In this document: positions 28,700 to 37,218 of the stretch, in pieces | Numbering within the stretch: position 1 is the stretch's first letter | Layout of the letters: each line of letters starts with the position of its first letter | Source: Streptomyces sp. WAC05374 | GTDB lineage: Bacteria; Actinomycetota; Actinomycetes; Streptomycetales; Streptomycetaceae | Direction: 5' to 3' | NCBI RefSeq assembly: GCF_004353505.1 | Contig: NZ_SMNQ01000007.1 | Span: forward strand, 62,001 to 126,000 | DNA length: 64,000 nt | Position numbers and translations under genes: made by a program | Notes under the pieces: model-generated | Seen by the model: only the letters and a program-made list of their open reading frames with translations | The model's database searches: none | Told to the model about the DNA's origin: nothing

Positions 28700-29578
28700 A
28701 TGACGGAGATCATCCAGAAGGACGGGACCTGGAGCTTCGACGGGGACGTCATACGCATCGTGCCGGGCGGCGACAAGAGCGTGGGGCTGCTGCGCACGAC
28801 GCTCGGCGAGGTCGCCGTACCGCTGAGGGCGCTGGCCGGCATCTCGTTCGAGGCGGGCAAGAAGGCGGGACGGCTGCGGTTGCGGCTGCGGGACGGCGCG
28901 TGCCCGCTGGTCCGGCTCACCGGCGGCGGGCTTGCGGACGGCTCGGACCCGTACCGGCTGACGGTGGCGAACGACCGCAGCGGGGTGGCGGAGTACTTCG
29001 TGGACGAGGTGCGCCACGCGCTGCTGCTGGAGCAGGTGGGGAGCGGGCCGGTGGACGCCTACCTGCTCCCGGGGCCGCCGGTGCCGGTCGGGGCGGCCGC
29101 CGGGGACGCCACGGTGACGTTCGACGGGGAGCGCGTGCGGCTGGAGTGGAACTGGAAGACGGAGGAGTCCAAGGCGTCCGGGGGCGACCGGACCCTCGCG
29201 CTGGCCGACGTGCGGGCCGTGGAGTGGCTGCCGGCCGCCGGGCTGGAGAACGGCTACCTCCGCTTCCGGTCCGACAGTACGGCGGCCACTCCCCCGGCGC
29301 CCAAGTACGACCCGCACGCCGTGGAGCTGTGGGGCTTCCGCAAGGACCCGCTGATGGCCCTGGTCGGCGCCGCCGTGGTGGCCCGGCTGCCGCACCCGAA
29401 CGCCGCCGCGCCCGCCGTCGTGCCCGCCGGTGCGCCGCCCGTGCCGGAGCCGGCGCCCGCCGCCGACCACGACGTCCTGCTGCGGCGGCTGCGGGAACTG
29501 GGCGAGCTGCACCGGACCGGGGTGCTCACCGACGACGAGTTCACCGCTGCGAAACAGGCTGTTCTTAAGCAACTCTGA
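28700..29578 (+). CDS. DUF4429 protein with C-terminal SHOCT domain
   Basis: A 292-residue protein with two tandem DUF4429 units (roughly residues 1-115 and 120-225), the second readable from VTFDGERVRLEW. A Pro/Ala linker leads to a C-terminal SHOCT segment (LLRRLRELGELHRTGVLTDD). SHOCT domains are short helical oligomerisation modules. The two DUF4429 units look like pleckstrin-like beta sandwiches. Function is unknown. It diverges from the hexosaminidase gene and shares the interval holding the dre-like site. The ATG at 28700 is chosen; an upstream in-frame start has no ribosome site. Confidence 0.75.
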   Translation: MTEIIQKDGTWSFDGDVIRIVPGGDKSVGLLRTTLGEVAVPLRALAGISFEAGKKAGRLRLRLRDGACPLVRLTGGGLADGSDPYRLTVANDRSGVAEYFVDEVRHALLLEQVGSGPVDAYLLPGPPVPVGAAAGDATVTFDGERVRLEWNWKTEESKASGGDRTLALADVRAVEWLPAAGLENGYLRFRSDSTAATPPAPKYDPHAVELWGFRKDPLMALVGAAVVARLPHPNAAAPAVVPAGAPPVPEPAPAADHDVLLRRLRELGELHRTGVLTDDEFTAAKQAVLKQL

Positions 29579-29594
29579 CCAAAACGGACGCAGC

Positions 29595-29614
29595 CCTGCC
29601 CGATATCGGGCAGG
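29595..29614. promoter_or_regulatory. Perfect 20 bp palindrome upstream of a 99-aa gene
   Basis: CCTGCCCGAT and its exact reverse complement ATCGGGCAGG abut without spacer, 16 bp after one stop and 15 bp before the next ATG. A loopless palindrome of this length suits a dimeric DNA-binding protein better than an RNA terminator. Confidence 0.65.
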
Positions 29615-29629
29615 AATGTTGCCATCCAC

Positions 29630-29929
29630 ATGCCCGTCCTCCAATATCTACGAGTGCTCGAACACCGCCCGTCGCACGACGACCTCATCGACCACCTGGT
29701 CCGCAGCACCGCGCTCCAGCGTGGTGAGGCCGCCCGGGTGGTGCTCGACGTGCTGGCGTACTTCGACGAGACGACCGAGGAGTTCGTCCGCCGCCGCCAC
29801 CGGGAGCTCCAGTCCGGTGGCGAGGTGAACGCCACGATCTTCGAGCGCATCGCGGCCGAACTGCCGCACCGCGCGGTGGCGCCGCCGGAGCTCTCGCTCC
29901 GCCAGCTCCGCCGCATCGTCTACGGCTGA
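29630..29929 (+). CDS. Small helical protein of unknown function
   Basis: 99 residues, all predicted helical and charged, with no Cys, signal or membrane segment. The start (MPVLQYLRVLEHRPSHDDLIDHL) and middle (RGEAARVVLDVLAYF) loosely resemble the helical arm of HU-type proteins, but the beta-arm residues are missing, so I do not call it HU. It sits between the DUF4429 gene and glmS. The palindrome at 29595 lies exactly where an autoregulatory operator would be. The ribosome site is weak (AGGAA, 13 nt away). Confidence 0.7.
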   Translation: MPVLQYLRVLEHRPSHDDLIDHLVRSTALQRGEAARVVLDVLAYFDETTEEFVRRRHRELQSGGEVNATIFERIAAELPHRAVAPPELSLRQLRRIVYG

Positions 29930-30004
29930 GTCCACGGCCGGCCGTCCGGGGCCGTCGTCCAGGGCCGGGCAAGAACCGCAACACATTCGGAGGGGCAACA
30001 CTTT

Positions 30005-31822
30005 ATGTGCGGAATCGTCGGTTACATCGGTAAGCGTGATGTGGCTCCGCTGCTGCTGGAGGGTCTGGCGCGGCTGGAGTACCGGGGGTACGACTCGGCG
30101 GGCATGGTGATCACCAGCCCGAAGTCCACCGGCCTGAAGATGGTCAAGGCCAAGGGCCGGGTCCGCGACCTGGAGGCCCGGGTCCCCAAGCGCTTCACCG
30201 GCACCACCGGCATCGCCCACACCCGCTGGGCCACGCACGGCGCCCCGAGCGACATCAACTCGCACCCGCACATGGACCCCGAGAACAAGGTCGCGGTCGT
30301 CCACAACGGCATCGTGGACAACGCCCAGGAGCTGCGCGCCAAGCTCGAGGCGGACGGCGTGGTGTTCGCGTCCGAGACCGACACCGAGGTCCTCACCCAC
30401 CTGATCGCCCGCTCCCAGGCCGACACCCTGGAGGAGAAGGTCCGCGAGGCGCTCAAGGTCGTCGAGGGCACGTACGGCATCGCCGTCATGCACGCCGACT
30501 TCAACGACCGGATCGTCGTCGCCCGCAACGGCTCCCCGGTCGTCCTCGGCATCGGCGAGAAGGAGATGCTCGTCGCCTCCGACATCGCCGCGCTGATCGC
30601 CCACACCCGCCAGATCGTCACCCTCGACGACGGCGAGATGGCCACGCTCAAGGCCGACGAGTTCCGCACGTACACCACCTCGGGCACGATGACCACCGCC
30701 ACGCCCGAGACCGTGGAGTGGGAGGCCGCCTCCTACGACATGGGCGGCCACGACACGTACATGCACAAGGAGATCTCGGAGCAGGCCGACGCGGTGGACC
30801 GCGTCCTGCGCGGCCGCATCGACGAGAAGTTCTCCACCGTGCACCTCGGCGGCCTGAACCTGGACGCCCGCGAGGCCCGCGGCATCCGCCGCGTCAAGAT
30901 CCTCGGCTGCGGCACCTCGTACCACGCCGGCATGATCGGCGCCTCGCTCATCGAGGGCCTGGCCCGCATCCCGGCCGACTCCGAGCCGGCCTCCGAGTTC
31001 CGCTACCGCAACCCGGTCGTGGACCCCGACACCCTGTACATCGCCGTCTCGCAGTCCGGTGAGACCTACGACGTGCTGGCCGCCGTCCAGGAGCTCAAGC
31101 GCAAGGGCGCCCGCGTCCTCGGCGTGGTCAACGTGGTCGGCTCCGCCATCGCCCGCGAGGCCGACGGCGGCGTGTACGTGCACGCCGGCCCGGAGGTCTG
31201 CGTCGTCTCCACCAAGTGCTTCACCAACACCGTCGTCGCCTTCGCGCTGCTCGCCCTGCACCTGGGCCGCATCCGCGACCTGTCGGTCGCCGACGGCAAG
31301 CGGATCATCGAGGGCCTGCGCAAGCTGCCCGGCCAGATCCAGGAGATCCTCGAGGGCGAGGAGGACATCAAGAAGCTGGCCGCCGTGTACGCGGAGGCCA
31401 AGTCGATGATGTTCATCGGCCGTGTCCGGGGCTACCCGGTCGCCCTGGAGGCCTCCCTGAAGCTCAAGGAGATCTCCTACATCCACGCCGAGGCCTACCC
31501 GGCCTCCGAGCTCAAGCACGGCCCGCTGGCGCTCATCGAGCCCGCCATGCCGACCGTCGCGATCGTCCCCAACGACTCCCTGCTGGAGAAGAACCGGGCC
31601 GCGATGGAGGAGATCAAGGCCCGCAGCGGCAAGATCCTCGCGGTCGCGCACCAGGAGCAGGAGAAGGCCGACCACACGATCATCGTCCCGAAGAACGAGG
31701 ACGAGCTGGACCCGATCCTCATGGGCATCCCGCTCCAGCTCCTCGCGTACCACACGGCCCTGGCCCTGGGCCGGGACATCGACAAGCCGCGCAACCTCGC
31801 GAAGTCCGTCACGGTCGAGTAG
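30005..31822 (+). CDS. glmS: Glutamine-fructose-6-phosphate aminotransferase GlmS
   Basis: A 605-residue enzyme making glucosamine-6-phosphate for peptidoglycan. GGAGGGG lies 8 nt before the ATG. Cys2 (MCGIVGYIG) is the glutaminase nucleophile. The N-terminal Ntn domain (about 1-240) includes HTRWATHG and NGIVDN. Two SIS sugar-isomerase domains follow (GCGTSYHAG near residue 302, AYPASELKHGPLALI near residue 497). It is full length. Its neighbourhood with hexosaminidase links aminosugar recovery and synthesis. No glmS ribozyme precedes it. Confidence 0.95.
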   Translation: MCGIVGYIGKRDVAPLLLEGLARLEYRGYDSAGMVITSPKSTGLKMVKAKGRVRDLEARVPKRFTGTTGIAHTRWATHGAPSDINSHPHMDPENKVAVVHNGIVDNAQELRAKLEADGVVFASETDTEVLTHLIARSQADTLEEKVREALKVVEGTYGIAVMHADFNDRIVVARNGSPVVLGIGEKEMLVASDIAALIAHTRQIVTLDDGEMATLKADEFRTYTTSGTMTTATPETVEWEAASYDMGGHDTYMHKEISEQADAVDRVLRGRIDEKFSTVHLGGLNLDAREARGIRRVKILGCGTSYHAGMIGASLIEGLARIPADSEPASEFRYRNPVVDPDTLYIAVSQSGETYDVLAAVQELKRKGARVLGVVNVVGSAIAREADGGVYVHAGPEVCVVSTKCFTNTVVAFALLALHLGRIRDLSVADGKRIIEGLRKLPGQIQEILEGEEDIKKLAAVYAEAKSMMFIGRVRGYPVALEASLKLKEISYIHAEAYPASELKHGPLALIEPAMPTVAIVPNDSLLEKNRAAMEEIKARSGKILAVAHQEQEKADHTIIVPKNEDELDPILMGIPLQLLAYHTALALGRDIDKPRNLAKSVTVE

Positions 31823-31834
31823 GTCCGGCCGCCG

Positions 31835-31873
31835 CCGTGACGGTCCCCGTGGTCCCGGCCACGACCGTCACGG
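31835..31873 (+). terminator. First hairpin after glmS
   Basis: CCGTGACGGTC (31835-31845) pairs with GACCGTCACGG (31863-31873) over a 17 nt loop, 12 bp after the glmS stop. Confidence 0.5.
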
Positions 31874-31903
31874 CCGAACGGTTCCGGCCACACCAGGACG
31901 TGG

Positions 31904-31942
31904 GTGACCCCCGGCGCGTGCCACCAACGCGCCGGGGGTCAC
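31904..31942. terminator. Strong bidirectional terminator between glmS and the permease gene
   Basis: GTGACCCCCGGCGCG and CGCGCCGGGGGTCAC form a 15 bp perfect stem with a 9 nt loop, followed by CCTTTCGT. It separates two convergent genes. Confidence 0.88.
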
Positions 31943-31988
31943 CCTTTCGTACGGCCGGTGCCGCCCTTGCACCGGCCTCGTGGCCGGT

Positions 31989-32561
31989 TCAGCCCGTGGC
32001 CGTCACACCCGGGCCCCGCCCGGCGGTACGCCCGGCGAGCGTCGGCCACTTGGCCAGGGACGCGGTCGCGCCGTACCAGGCGCCCAGGCCCGCGAGCGCG
32101 GCCGCCCAGCCGCCGATCCGCCCGAGCGCGGAGGCGTCGGCGAAGGCGCCGATGCCGGAGAGCAGCAGGGAGAGGGTGAGCAGCCCGTACACGCCCTGCG
32201 TCATCAGTCCGCTGCCGGAGGCGGCCGCCGTCAGCGAGAGCGACAGCATCGCCCACAGGACCATGAACAGGCCCGCGGCCTCCGCGGAGGCCCCGGCACC
32301 GCTCCCGGTGCCCCAGGCGAACCAGAAGGCGCCGAGGCCGGCGAACGCCGTGCCGGTGCGGCCGTTGCCCGCGTGCAGCTCGAACAGGCCGGCGACGAAG
32401 AGGGCGACCCCGCCGACCCAGGTGGCGAGGGCCGCGGCGTCGGAGGCCGCGACGTTGTCGATCACACCGGTGCCGCCGACGCCGTACGCCAGCAGCGTCA
32501 GACCGAGTGCGAGGTGGCCGAGAGTAGAGGTGGTGCTCCCCGCAGAGACGTCGTTGTCCAC
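31989..32561 (-). CDS. GPR1/FUN34/YaaH-type acetate/succinate permease
   Basis: A 190-residue membrane protein with six hydrophobic segments and a GTG start at 32561 (AAGGGAG upstream). It keeps the family layout: an early LGHLALGLTLLAYG, the FELHAGNGRTGTAF loop after helix 3, and FWFAWG. The family moves acetate or succinate with protons. The first-helix NPxG signature of SatP is not obvious, so substrate specificity is uncertain. It stands alone, convergent with glmS. Confidence 0.78.
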   Translation of the reverse strand: MDNDVSAGSTTSTLGHLALGLTLLAYGVGGTGVIDNVAASDAAALATWVGGVALFVAGLFELHAGNGRTGTAFAGLGAFWFAWGTGSGAGASAEAAGLFMVLWAMLSLSLTAAASGSGLMTQGVYGLLTLSLLLSGIGAFADASALGRIGGWAAALAGLGAWYGATASLAKWPTLAGRTAGRGPGVTATG

Positions 32562-32711
32562 GGCGGGCTCCCTTCAGGCTCATGTGCAGTTGTGCTGCTT
32601 CCCAGCCACCTGGATATACCCTTCACAAGCGCACAATCCACCTCGTGGGCGGCTGAATTTCGCCGTGCGCAAGGGAAATTGACGCCGCATCACCGGCGGA
32701 CGACGGCAGGG

Positions 32712-33233
32712 CTACGGGATGACGACGACCGGCCGCTGCGCGCGCCGCGCGAGCCGTCCGGCGACCGAGCCGAACATCCGGCCGACGATGCCGTGCGTGG
32801 AGCCCACGACGATGGCGTCGGCCGAGTACTCGCGGCCGACCTCCTCCAGCTCGTGGCAGATGTCGCCGCCCCGCTCGACGAGGATCCACGGCACCTCGGA
32901 CAGGTAGTCCGCGCAGGCGAGCTCCAGCCCGAGCACCTCGGTGCGGTGGTCCGGCACGTCGACGAAGACGGGCGGCTCGCAGCCGGCCCACACGGTGGTG
33001 GGCAGCCGGTTCGCCACGTGCACGATGATCAGACCGGAGCCGGACCGCCGGGCCATGCCGATGGCGTACGCGAGCGCTCGCTCACTGGAGGTCGAGCCGT
33101 CGAAACCGACGACCACCCCGTGCTGGAAGGCGGGGTCGCAGGCGTGGCGCGTCTGTTCCGCCGCGAGGGGGTCGACCGGGGAGTCGGCGACCTTCCTGCG
33201 GTCCGGGGGTTCGGAGAATTCGTGACCGGCCAT
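32712..33233 (-). CDS. Universal stress protein (single UspA domain)
   Basis: A 173-residue soluble protein with a 35-residue N-terminal extension followed by one Usp domain. It begins VVVGFDGSTSSERAL, and the ATP-binding loop GSTHGIVGRMFGSVAGRL is complete near residue 143, so it should bind ATP. In Streptomyces such proteins are usually induced by low oxygen or stationary phase. No clear regulator box was found upstream. Confidence 0.88.
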   Translation of the reverse strand: MAGHEFSEPPDRRKVADSPVDPLAAEQTRHACDPAFQHGVVVGFDGSTSSERALAYAIGMARRSGSGLIIVHVANRLPTTVWAGCEPPVFVDVPDHRTEVLGLELACADYLSEVPWILVERGGDICHELEEVGREYSADAIVVGSTHGIVGRMFGSVAGRLARRAQRPVVVIP

Positions 33234-33720
33234 CGGTGTCTCGGCGAAGAAGGTCCTCGTGGGAAGGAACAGGGATCCAACGGTTGGCGGCGGAGGTGTG
33301 TCCGGGAATCATCTTCCCAACCCCATACCCCCAAGGGTACGGCGGCACTCCTCCACTGCCCAGTGCCCGCCACCCTGCCGCGGCGGTCACACGGCGTTCC
33401 AGGGAGCATGCACGAGCCCGCCCCGTATGGCAATGCCGGATGCCCCTTACAGCCGTCCCGCCGGGCCCCGGCGCGCGCCCGCGCACGGCCGTCCCCGGCC
33501 GCGTACGCCGTCCACGCCGCCCGGCACGCGGAAGGCACCCCACCACCCCGGGCCGGCGCCCGCACACGCTCCGCGACGAGTCAACCGCTCTCCGTCACAA
33601 CCCGCCCACCCGCCCCTCCCCCACCCCCGGCCATCCGGACCCGCGGGCAGTGACCGGGGCGGCCGGTTGTCGTTGGCCACTCGGTCCGACCGGTCATACC
33701 GCAGACAGCAGGGAGCCTCC
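33234..33720. other. 487 bp intergenic region, no gene seen
   Basis: The interval between the stress-protein gene (minus) and the small membrane-protein gene (plus) holds both divergent promoters. Open frames here give Pro/Arg-rich translations without ribosome sites, so I see no gene. A C-rich stretch lies around 33590-33640. No clear repeat or regulator box was found. Confidence 0.5.
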
Positions 33721-34041
33721 GTGCCCGCACACCCGTCCGCCCCCGCCCCCTCGTCCGCGTCCGAGTCGGCGAGCGACGTGGTCCGCTGGGCGGCCTTCAG
33801 TTGCGCCCTGGTCCCCGTGGTCCTCCTGGTGTACGGCACGTCCTTCGGCGGAGCCGCCGGGACCGCCCTCGGCCTGGCAGCCGTGACGGCCGCCTGCCGG
33901 GTGCTGCTGCGCCGTTCGGAGCGGCTGGCCGAGGCGAGCCGGCACCCGGCCGCCCCGCACCGCGGCGGCCGGCACTCCCGCTCGGGTGCGGGAGCGCGCC
34001 GCGGAGGGCGTCACGGCGGCGGTTGTGCACCCATGGACTGA
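33721..34041 (+). CDS. Small membrane protein of unknown function upstream of adpA
   Basis: 106 residues from the GTG at 33721 (GGGAG 8 nt upstream). Two adjacent hydrophobic segments (about residues 20-40 and 42-58, AAFSCALVPVVLLVYGTSFGG then GTALGLAAVTAACRVLL) form a hairpin. A cytosolic tail rich in His, Arg and Gly follows (HPAAPHRGGRHSRSGAGARR). The family is unknown. Position directly before adpA is conserved in my memory of the genus, but the long gap to adpA argues against one transcript. Confidence 0.65.
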   Translation: MPAHPSAPAPSSASESASDVVRWAAFSCALVPVVLLVYGTSFGGAAGTALGLAAVTAACRVLLRRSERLAEASRHPAAPHRGGRHSRSGAGARRGGRHGGGCAPMD

Positions 34042-34418
34042 CGCTTTCGCACATCCGCGCCCGTATGTTTTCAGCCAACTTCAGCGCACTGGCCGTTCCT
34101 TGCCAGAATGGCCTGCCAACCCCCTTGTCAGCAGGCGAGAAAGGACCGACGGGGCCGCTCGCACCCTACGTGGATGGGCCATGCGCGCGAGGCGCACTTC
34201 CCTGTGGGGGCCACGAGTGGAACGCTTCGTGATCGAATGCTTCGCGCCAAGTTGCCTTGTCGACATAGTGCCGAATACGGAACTTGTCGCTCCGGTGCCA
34301 TGGGACACAGTAGATTCGATCATGACTATCGAAGACTGGGGACTCGTGCAAAACCGAGGGGAATCGTGCAGGAGCGACAGGACCTAGGAGACGCGAACAC
34401 CGAGGGGGGCTTAGCGTC
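34042..34418 (+). promoter_or_regulatory. Long upstream region of adpA
   Basis: 377 bp without a convincing gene. Its GC is clearly lower than its neighbours, especially 34200-34380. Long regulated promoters with several transcription-factor sites are known for adpA. I could not find a convincing copy of the AdpA consensus TGGCSNGWWY here. GAGGGGGG lies 10-15 nt before the adpA ATG. Confidence 0.5.
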
Positions 34419-35657
34419 ATGAGCCAGGACTCCGCCGCACCGGAGACCGGACGCAAACTGTCCGGACGGCGCCGTCGCGAGGTCGTCGCAGTGCTGCTCT
34501 TCAGCGGCGGCCCCATCTTCGAGAGTTCCATTCCGCTCTCGGTGTTCGGGATTGACCGCCAGGACGCCGGAGTTCCGCGCTACAGGCTGCTCGTCTGCGC
34601 GGGCGAGGACGGACCGCTGCGGACCACCGGCGGGCTCGAACTGACCGCACCGTACGGGCTGGAGGCCATCAGCCGGGCGGGCACCGTCGTCGTACCGGCC
34701 TGGCGGTCGATCACCTCGCCGCCGCCGGCCGAGGCGCTCGACGCGCTGCGCCGCGCGCACGAGGAGGGCGCCCGCATCGTCGGCCTGTGCACCGGGGCGT
34801 TCGTGCTCGCCGCCGCCGGCTTACTGGACGGGCGGCCCGCCACCACGCACTGGATGTACGCGCCGACGCTCGCCAAGCGCTACCCGTCGGTCCACGTGGA
34901 CCCGCGGGAGCTGTTCGTCGACGACGGCGACGTCCTCACCTCCGCGGGGACGGCGGCCGGTATCGACCTCTGCCTGCACATCGTGCGCACGGACCACGGC
35001 ACGGAGGCGGCCGGGGCGCTCGCCCGCCGGCTCGTCGTGCCGCCCCGGCGCAGTGGCGGGCAGGAGCGGTACCTCGACCGGTCGCTGCCCGAGGAGATCG
35101 GCGCCGACCCGCTGGCCGAGGTGGTCGCCTGGGCGCTGGAGCACCTCCACGAGCAGTTCGACGTGGAGACGCTGGCGGCCCGCGCGTACATGAGCCGGCG
35201 CACCTTCGACCGGCGCTTCCGGTCGCTGACGGGGTCCGCCCCGCTCCAGTGGCTGATCACGCAGCGGGTGCTCCAGGCGCAGCGCCTGCTGGAGACGTCC
35301 GACTACTCGGTCGACGAGGTGGCCGGGCGCTGCGGCTTCCGCTCACCGGTCGCGCTGCGCGGGCACTTCCGCCGCCAGCTCGGCTCGTCGCCCGCCGCGT
35401 ACCGGGCCGCCTACCGGGCCCGGCGCCCGCAGGGCGACCCGGCGGGGCCTCCGCCGGCCGCCGTGGAGTCCATGGTGCCGTCGCAGCTTCCGCCGGCGAG
35501 GCGGGCGGCCGCCGCGGGTACGACGGTGACCTCCGCGGCCGGGCCGGATCACGGCCACGGTCCGGGGCACGGCCACGGGCACGGGCACGGCAAGCCGCAC
35601 GCGGACGCCTTCACCGGCGGCCGGGCGGCCCTGCCGGGCCAGCGCAGCGCGCCGTAA
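34419..35657 (+). CDS. adpA: Developmental master regulator AdpA (AraC family)
   Basis: A 412-residue regulator. The N-terminal ThiJ/PfpI/DJ-1-like dimerisation domain (about 20-190) includes [17 protein letters not shown]. The C-terminal AraC DNA-binding domain (about 225-325) includes [12 protein letters not shown] and [18 protein letters not shown]. AdpA controls morphology, secreted enzymes and antibiotic genes across Streptomyces. Codon 135 is TTA (34821-34823), the conserved site that makes adpA depend on the bldA tRNA. The C-terminus ends in an unusual His-Gly run (residues about 377-394). Confidence 0.95.
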   Translation: MSQDSAAPETGRKLSGRRRREVVAVLLFSGGPIFESSIPLSVFGIDRQDAGVPRYRLLVCAGEDGPLRTTGGLELTAPYGLEAISRAGTVVVPAWRSITSPPPAEALDALRRAHEEGARIVGLCTGAFVLAAAGLLDGRPATTHWMYAPTLAKRYPSVHVDPRELFVDDGDVLTSAGTAAGIDLCLHIVRTDHGTEAAGALARRLVVPPRRSGGQERYLDRSLPEEIGADPLAEVVAWALEHLHEQFDVETLAARAYMSRRTFDRRFRSLTGSAPLQWLITQRVLQAQRLLETSDYSVDEVAGRCGFRSPVALRGHFRRQLGSSPAAYRAAYRARRPQGDPAGPPPAAVESMVPSQLPPARRAAAAGTTVTSAAGPDHGHGPGHGHGHGHGKPHADAFTGGRAALPGQRSAP

Positions 35658-35793
35658 GCACGCGGTCCACCGCACATGGGGGCGCCGCCCCGGGCCGACC
35701 ACCCGGGGCGGCGCCCCCGCGTCGTGGTGGTCGGACCGGGCCCGCTTCGCCGGCGCGCGCCCCGGGGGCGGCGGCCCCTCTAAGGTAGGACGC

Positions 35794-36393
35794 ATGAACG
35801 ATCGCATGGTGTGGATCGACTGCGAGATGACCGGGCTCTCGCTGACGGATGACGCACTCATCGAGGTGGCCGCGCTGGTCACCGACTCGGAACTGAACGT
35901 ACTCGGTCAAGGTGTGGACATCGTGATCCGCCCGCCGGACGCGGCGCTGGAGACCATGCCGGACGTGGTGCGCCAGATGCACACCGCCTCCGGCCTCCTG
36001 GACGAGCTCGCGAACGGCACCACCCTGGCCGACGCCGAGGAGCAGGTCCTCGCCTACGTACGCGAACACGTCAAGGAACCCGGCAAGGCTCCGCTGTGCG
36101 GGAACTCGGTCTCCACCGACCGCGGGTTCCTGCTCCGTGACATGCCGACGCTGGAGGACTACCTCCACTACCGGATCGTCGATGTCTCCTCGGTCAAGGA
36201 GCTGGCCCGCCGCTGGTACCCGAGGGCGTACTTCAACAGTCCGGAGAAGGCCGGCAACCACCGGGCGCTCGCCGACATCCGGGAGTCCATCGCCGAGCTG
36301 CGCTACTACCGCGAGGCGATCTTCGTCCCGCAGCCCGGCCCCGACTCCGACACCGCGAAGCAGATCGCCGCGCGCCACGTCCTGCCCGAGTAA
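35794..36393 (+). CDS. orn: Oligoribonuclease
   Basis: A 199-residue 3'-5' exoribonuclease of the DEDDh family that degrades di- to pentanucleotides, including pGpG from c-di-GMP turnover. Catalytic acids are visible in WIDCEMTGL (Exo I, residues 7-15), in the [10 protein letters not shown] region (Exo II) and in [11 protein letters not shown] (Exo III, with the DEDDh His). It is full length and starts at the ATG at 35794. The gene following adpA is oligoribonuclease in other Streptomyces too, and tRNA-His lies just downstream. Confidence 0.95.
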   Translation: MNDRMVWIDCEMTGLSLTDDALIEVAALVTDSELNVLGQGVDIVIRPPDAALETMPDVVRQMHTASGLLDELANGTTLADAEEQVLAYVREHVKEPGKAPLCGNSVSTDRGFLLRDMPTLEDYLHYRIVDVSSVKELARRWYPRAYFNSPEKAGNHRALADIRESIAELRYYREAIFVPQPGPDSDTAKQIAARHVLPE

Positions 36394-36488
36394 CCGGCCG
36401 CTCCACCCGCCACGCGAAAGGCGGGAGCGAGCACCCTCTCGGACCCTGTACACTTTTTCTCGGCCGGTCGGGAAAAAGACCGGTCGTG

Positions 36489-36561
36489 GTGGGTATAGCT
36501 CAGCTGGTAGAGCACCTGGTTGTGGTCCAGGATGTCGCGGGTTCGAGTCCCGTTACTCACC
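36489..36561 (+). tRNA. tRNA-His (GTG)
   Basis: A cloverleaf is readable: acceptor GTGGGTA pairs with TACTCAC (one G-U), D-arm GCTC/GAGC, anticodon stem CCTGG/CCAGG with loop TTGTGGT giving anticodon GTG (36522-36524), and T-arm CGGGTTCGAGTCCCG. The discriminator base is C73 (36561) and the preceding base is G (36488), the G-1:C73 pair specific to tRNA-His. CCA is not encoded. Confidence 0.97.
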
Positions 36562-36571
36562 CTGATTGATC

Positions 36572-36603
36572 AAGGGCTGACCTGTGAAAACAGGTCAGCC
36601 CTT
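36572..36603 (+). terminator. Perfect hairpin after tRNA-His
   Basis: AAGGGCTGACCTGT and ACAGGTCAGCCCTT form a 14 bp uninterrupted stem capped by GAAA, starting 10 bp after the tRNA. Confidence 0.85.
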
Positions 36604-36622
36604 CGTCATGCCCGGACGTTTG

Positions 36623-37218
36623 ATGCGCGGCGGGGGTCCCGTGGCCGAGCCGAAGATCCCTGGCGATGTGCCGTTCGCCGACTACGCGGTCCGCCGTGTG
36701 AACCGGCTCACAGGCATCCACGAGCGGACCCGAGCGGACCACCACCTGCCGCTGGGCGCGAGCACCCGGCGACCATCCGCGACCTCACCCAGGACGACGT
36801 CACCGCTCGGGTCCGGGCCGGGGAGGCCGGCGAGAGGGACCCGGACGACCCCGGTGGGTGGGTGATGCCCGGACGCCACACGCCGGCGGCGCCGGAGCCG
36901 GAGAGGGCGGTGGAGGACCTGCCGGACCGGGCCGAGGTGCGGGTGCCGATCCCCGGCCCGCCGGGCGAGCACGGCCCACACGGGGCGGGACTGCCAGGAC
37001 CACCCGGGACACCCGGCCGGCTACTGGTCGAGGCGCCCCCTGACGACCCGGACGCGCTGGCGTGCCGCCGTGACGGGCCCGCCGCCCTCTCCTACGCCCG
37101 CGCCGGGACCGCTCGCGTCGGACCCCGCCCGCCGCCGGTACGCATGAACCTCCTGCTCCCATCGGGGAGGGTGGGAGGCGTCTTTGTCGTTCTCAGCCCA
37201 AGGCGTCGATGGCTTTGA
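36623..37218 (+). pseudogene. Frameshifted gene remnant with collagen-like Gly-X-Y segment
   Basis: High third-position GC and sensible protein run in one frame from about 36623/36641 (VAEPKIPGDVPFADYAVRRV) to about 36758. They then continue in the frame one base earlier (EHPATIRDLTQDDVTARVRA onward) to 37218. The simplest reading is a single-base deletion near 36760. The second part contains GPPGEHGPHGAGLPGPPGTPG, a short collagen-like repeat. I do not recognise the parent gene. It lies directly after the tRNA terminator, at the start of the accessory patch. A sequencing error or programmed frameshift cannot be excluded. Confidence 0.5.

Noticed and set aside
29930..30004. glmS ribozyme before glmS
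   Set aside because: The interval is only 75 bp and lacks the ribozyme core. The element belongs to Firmicutes.
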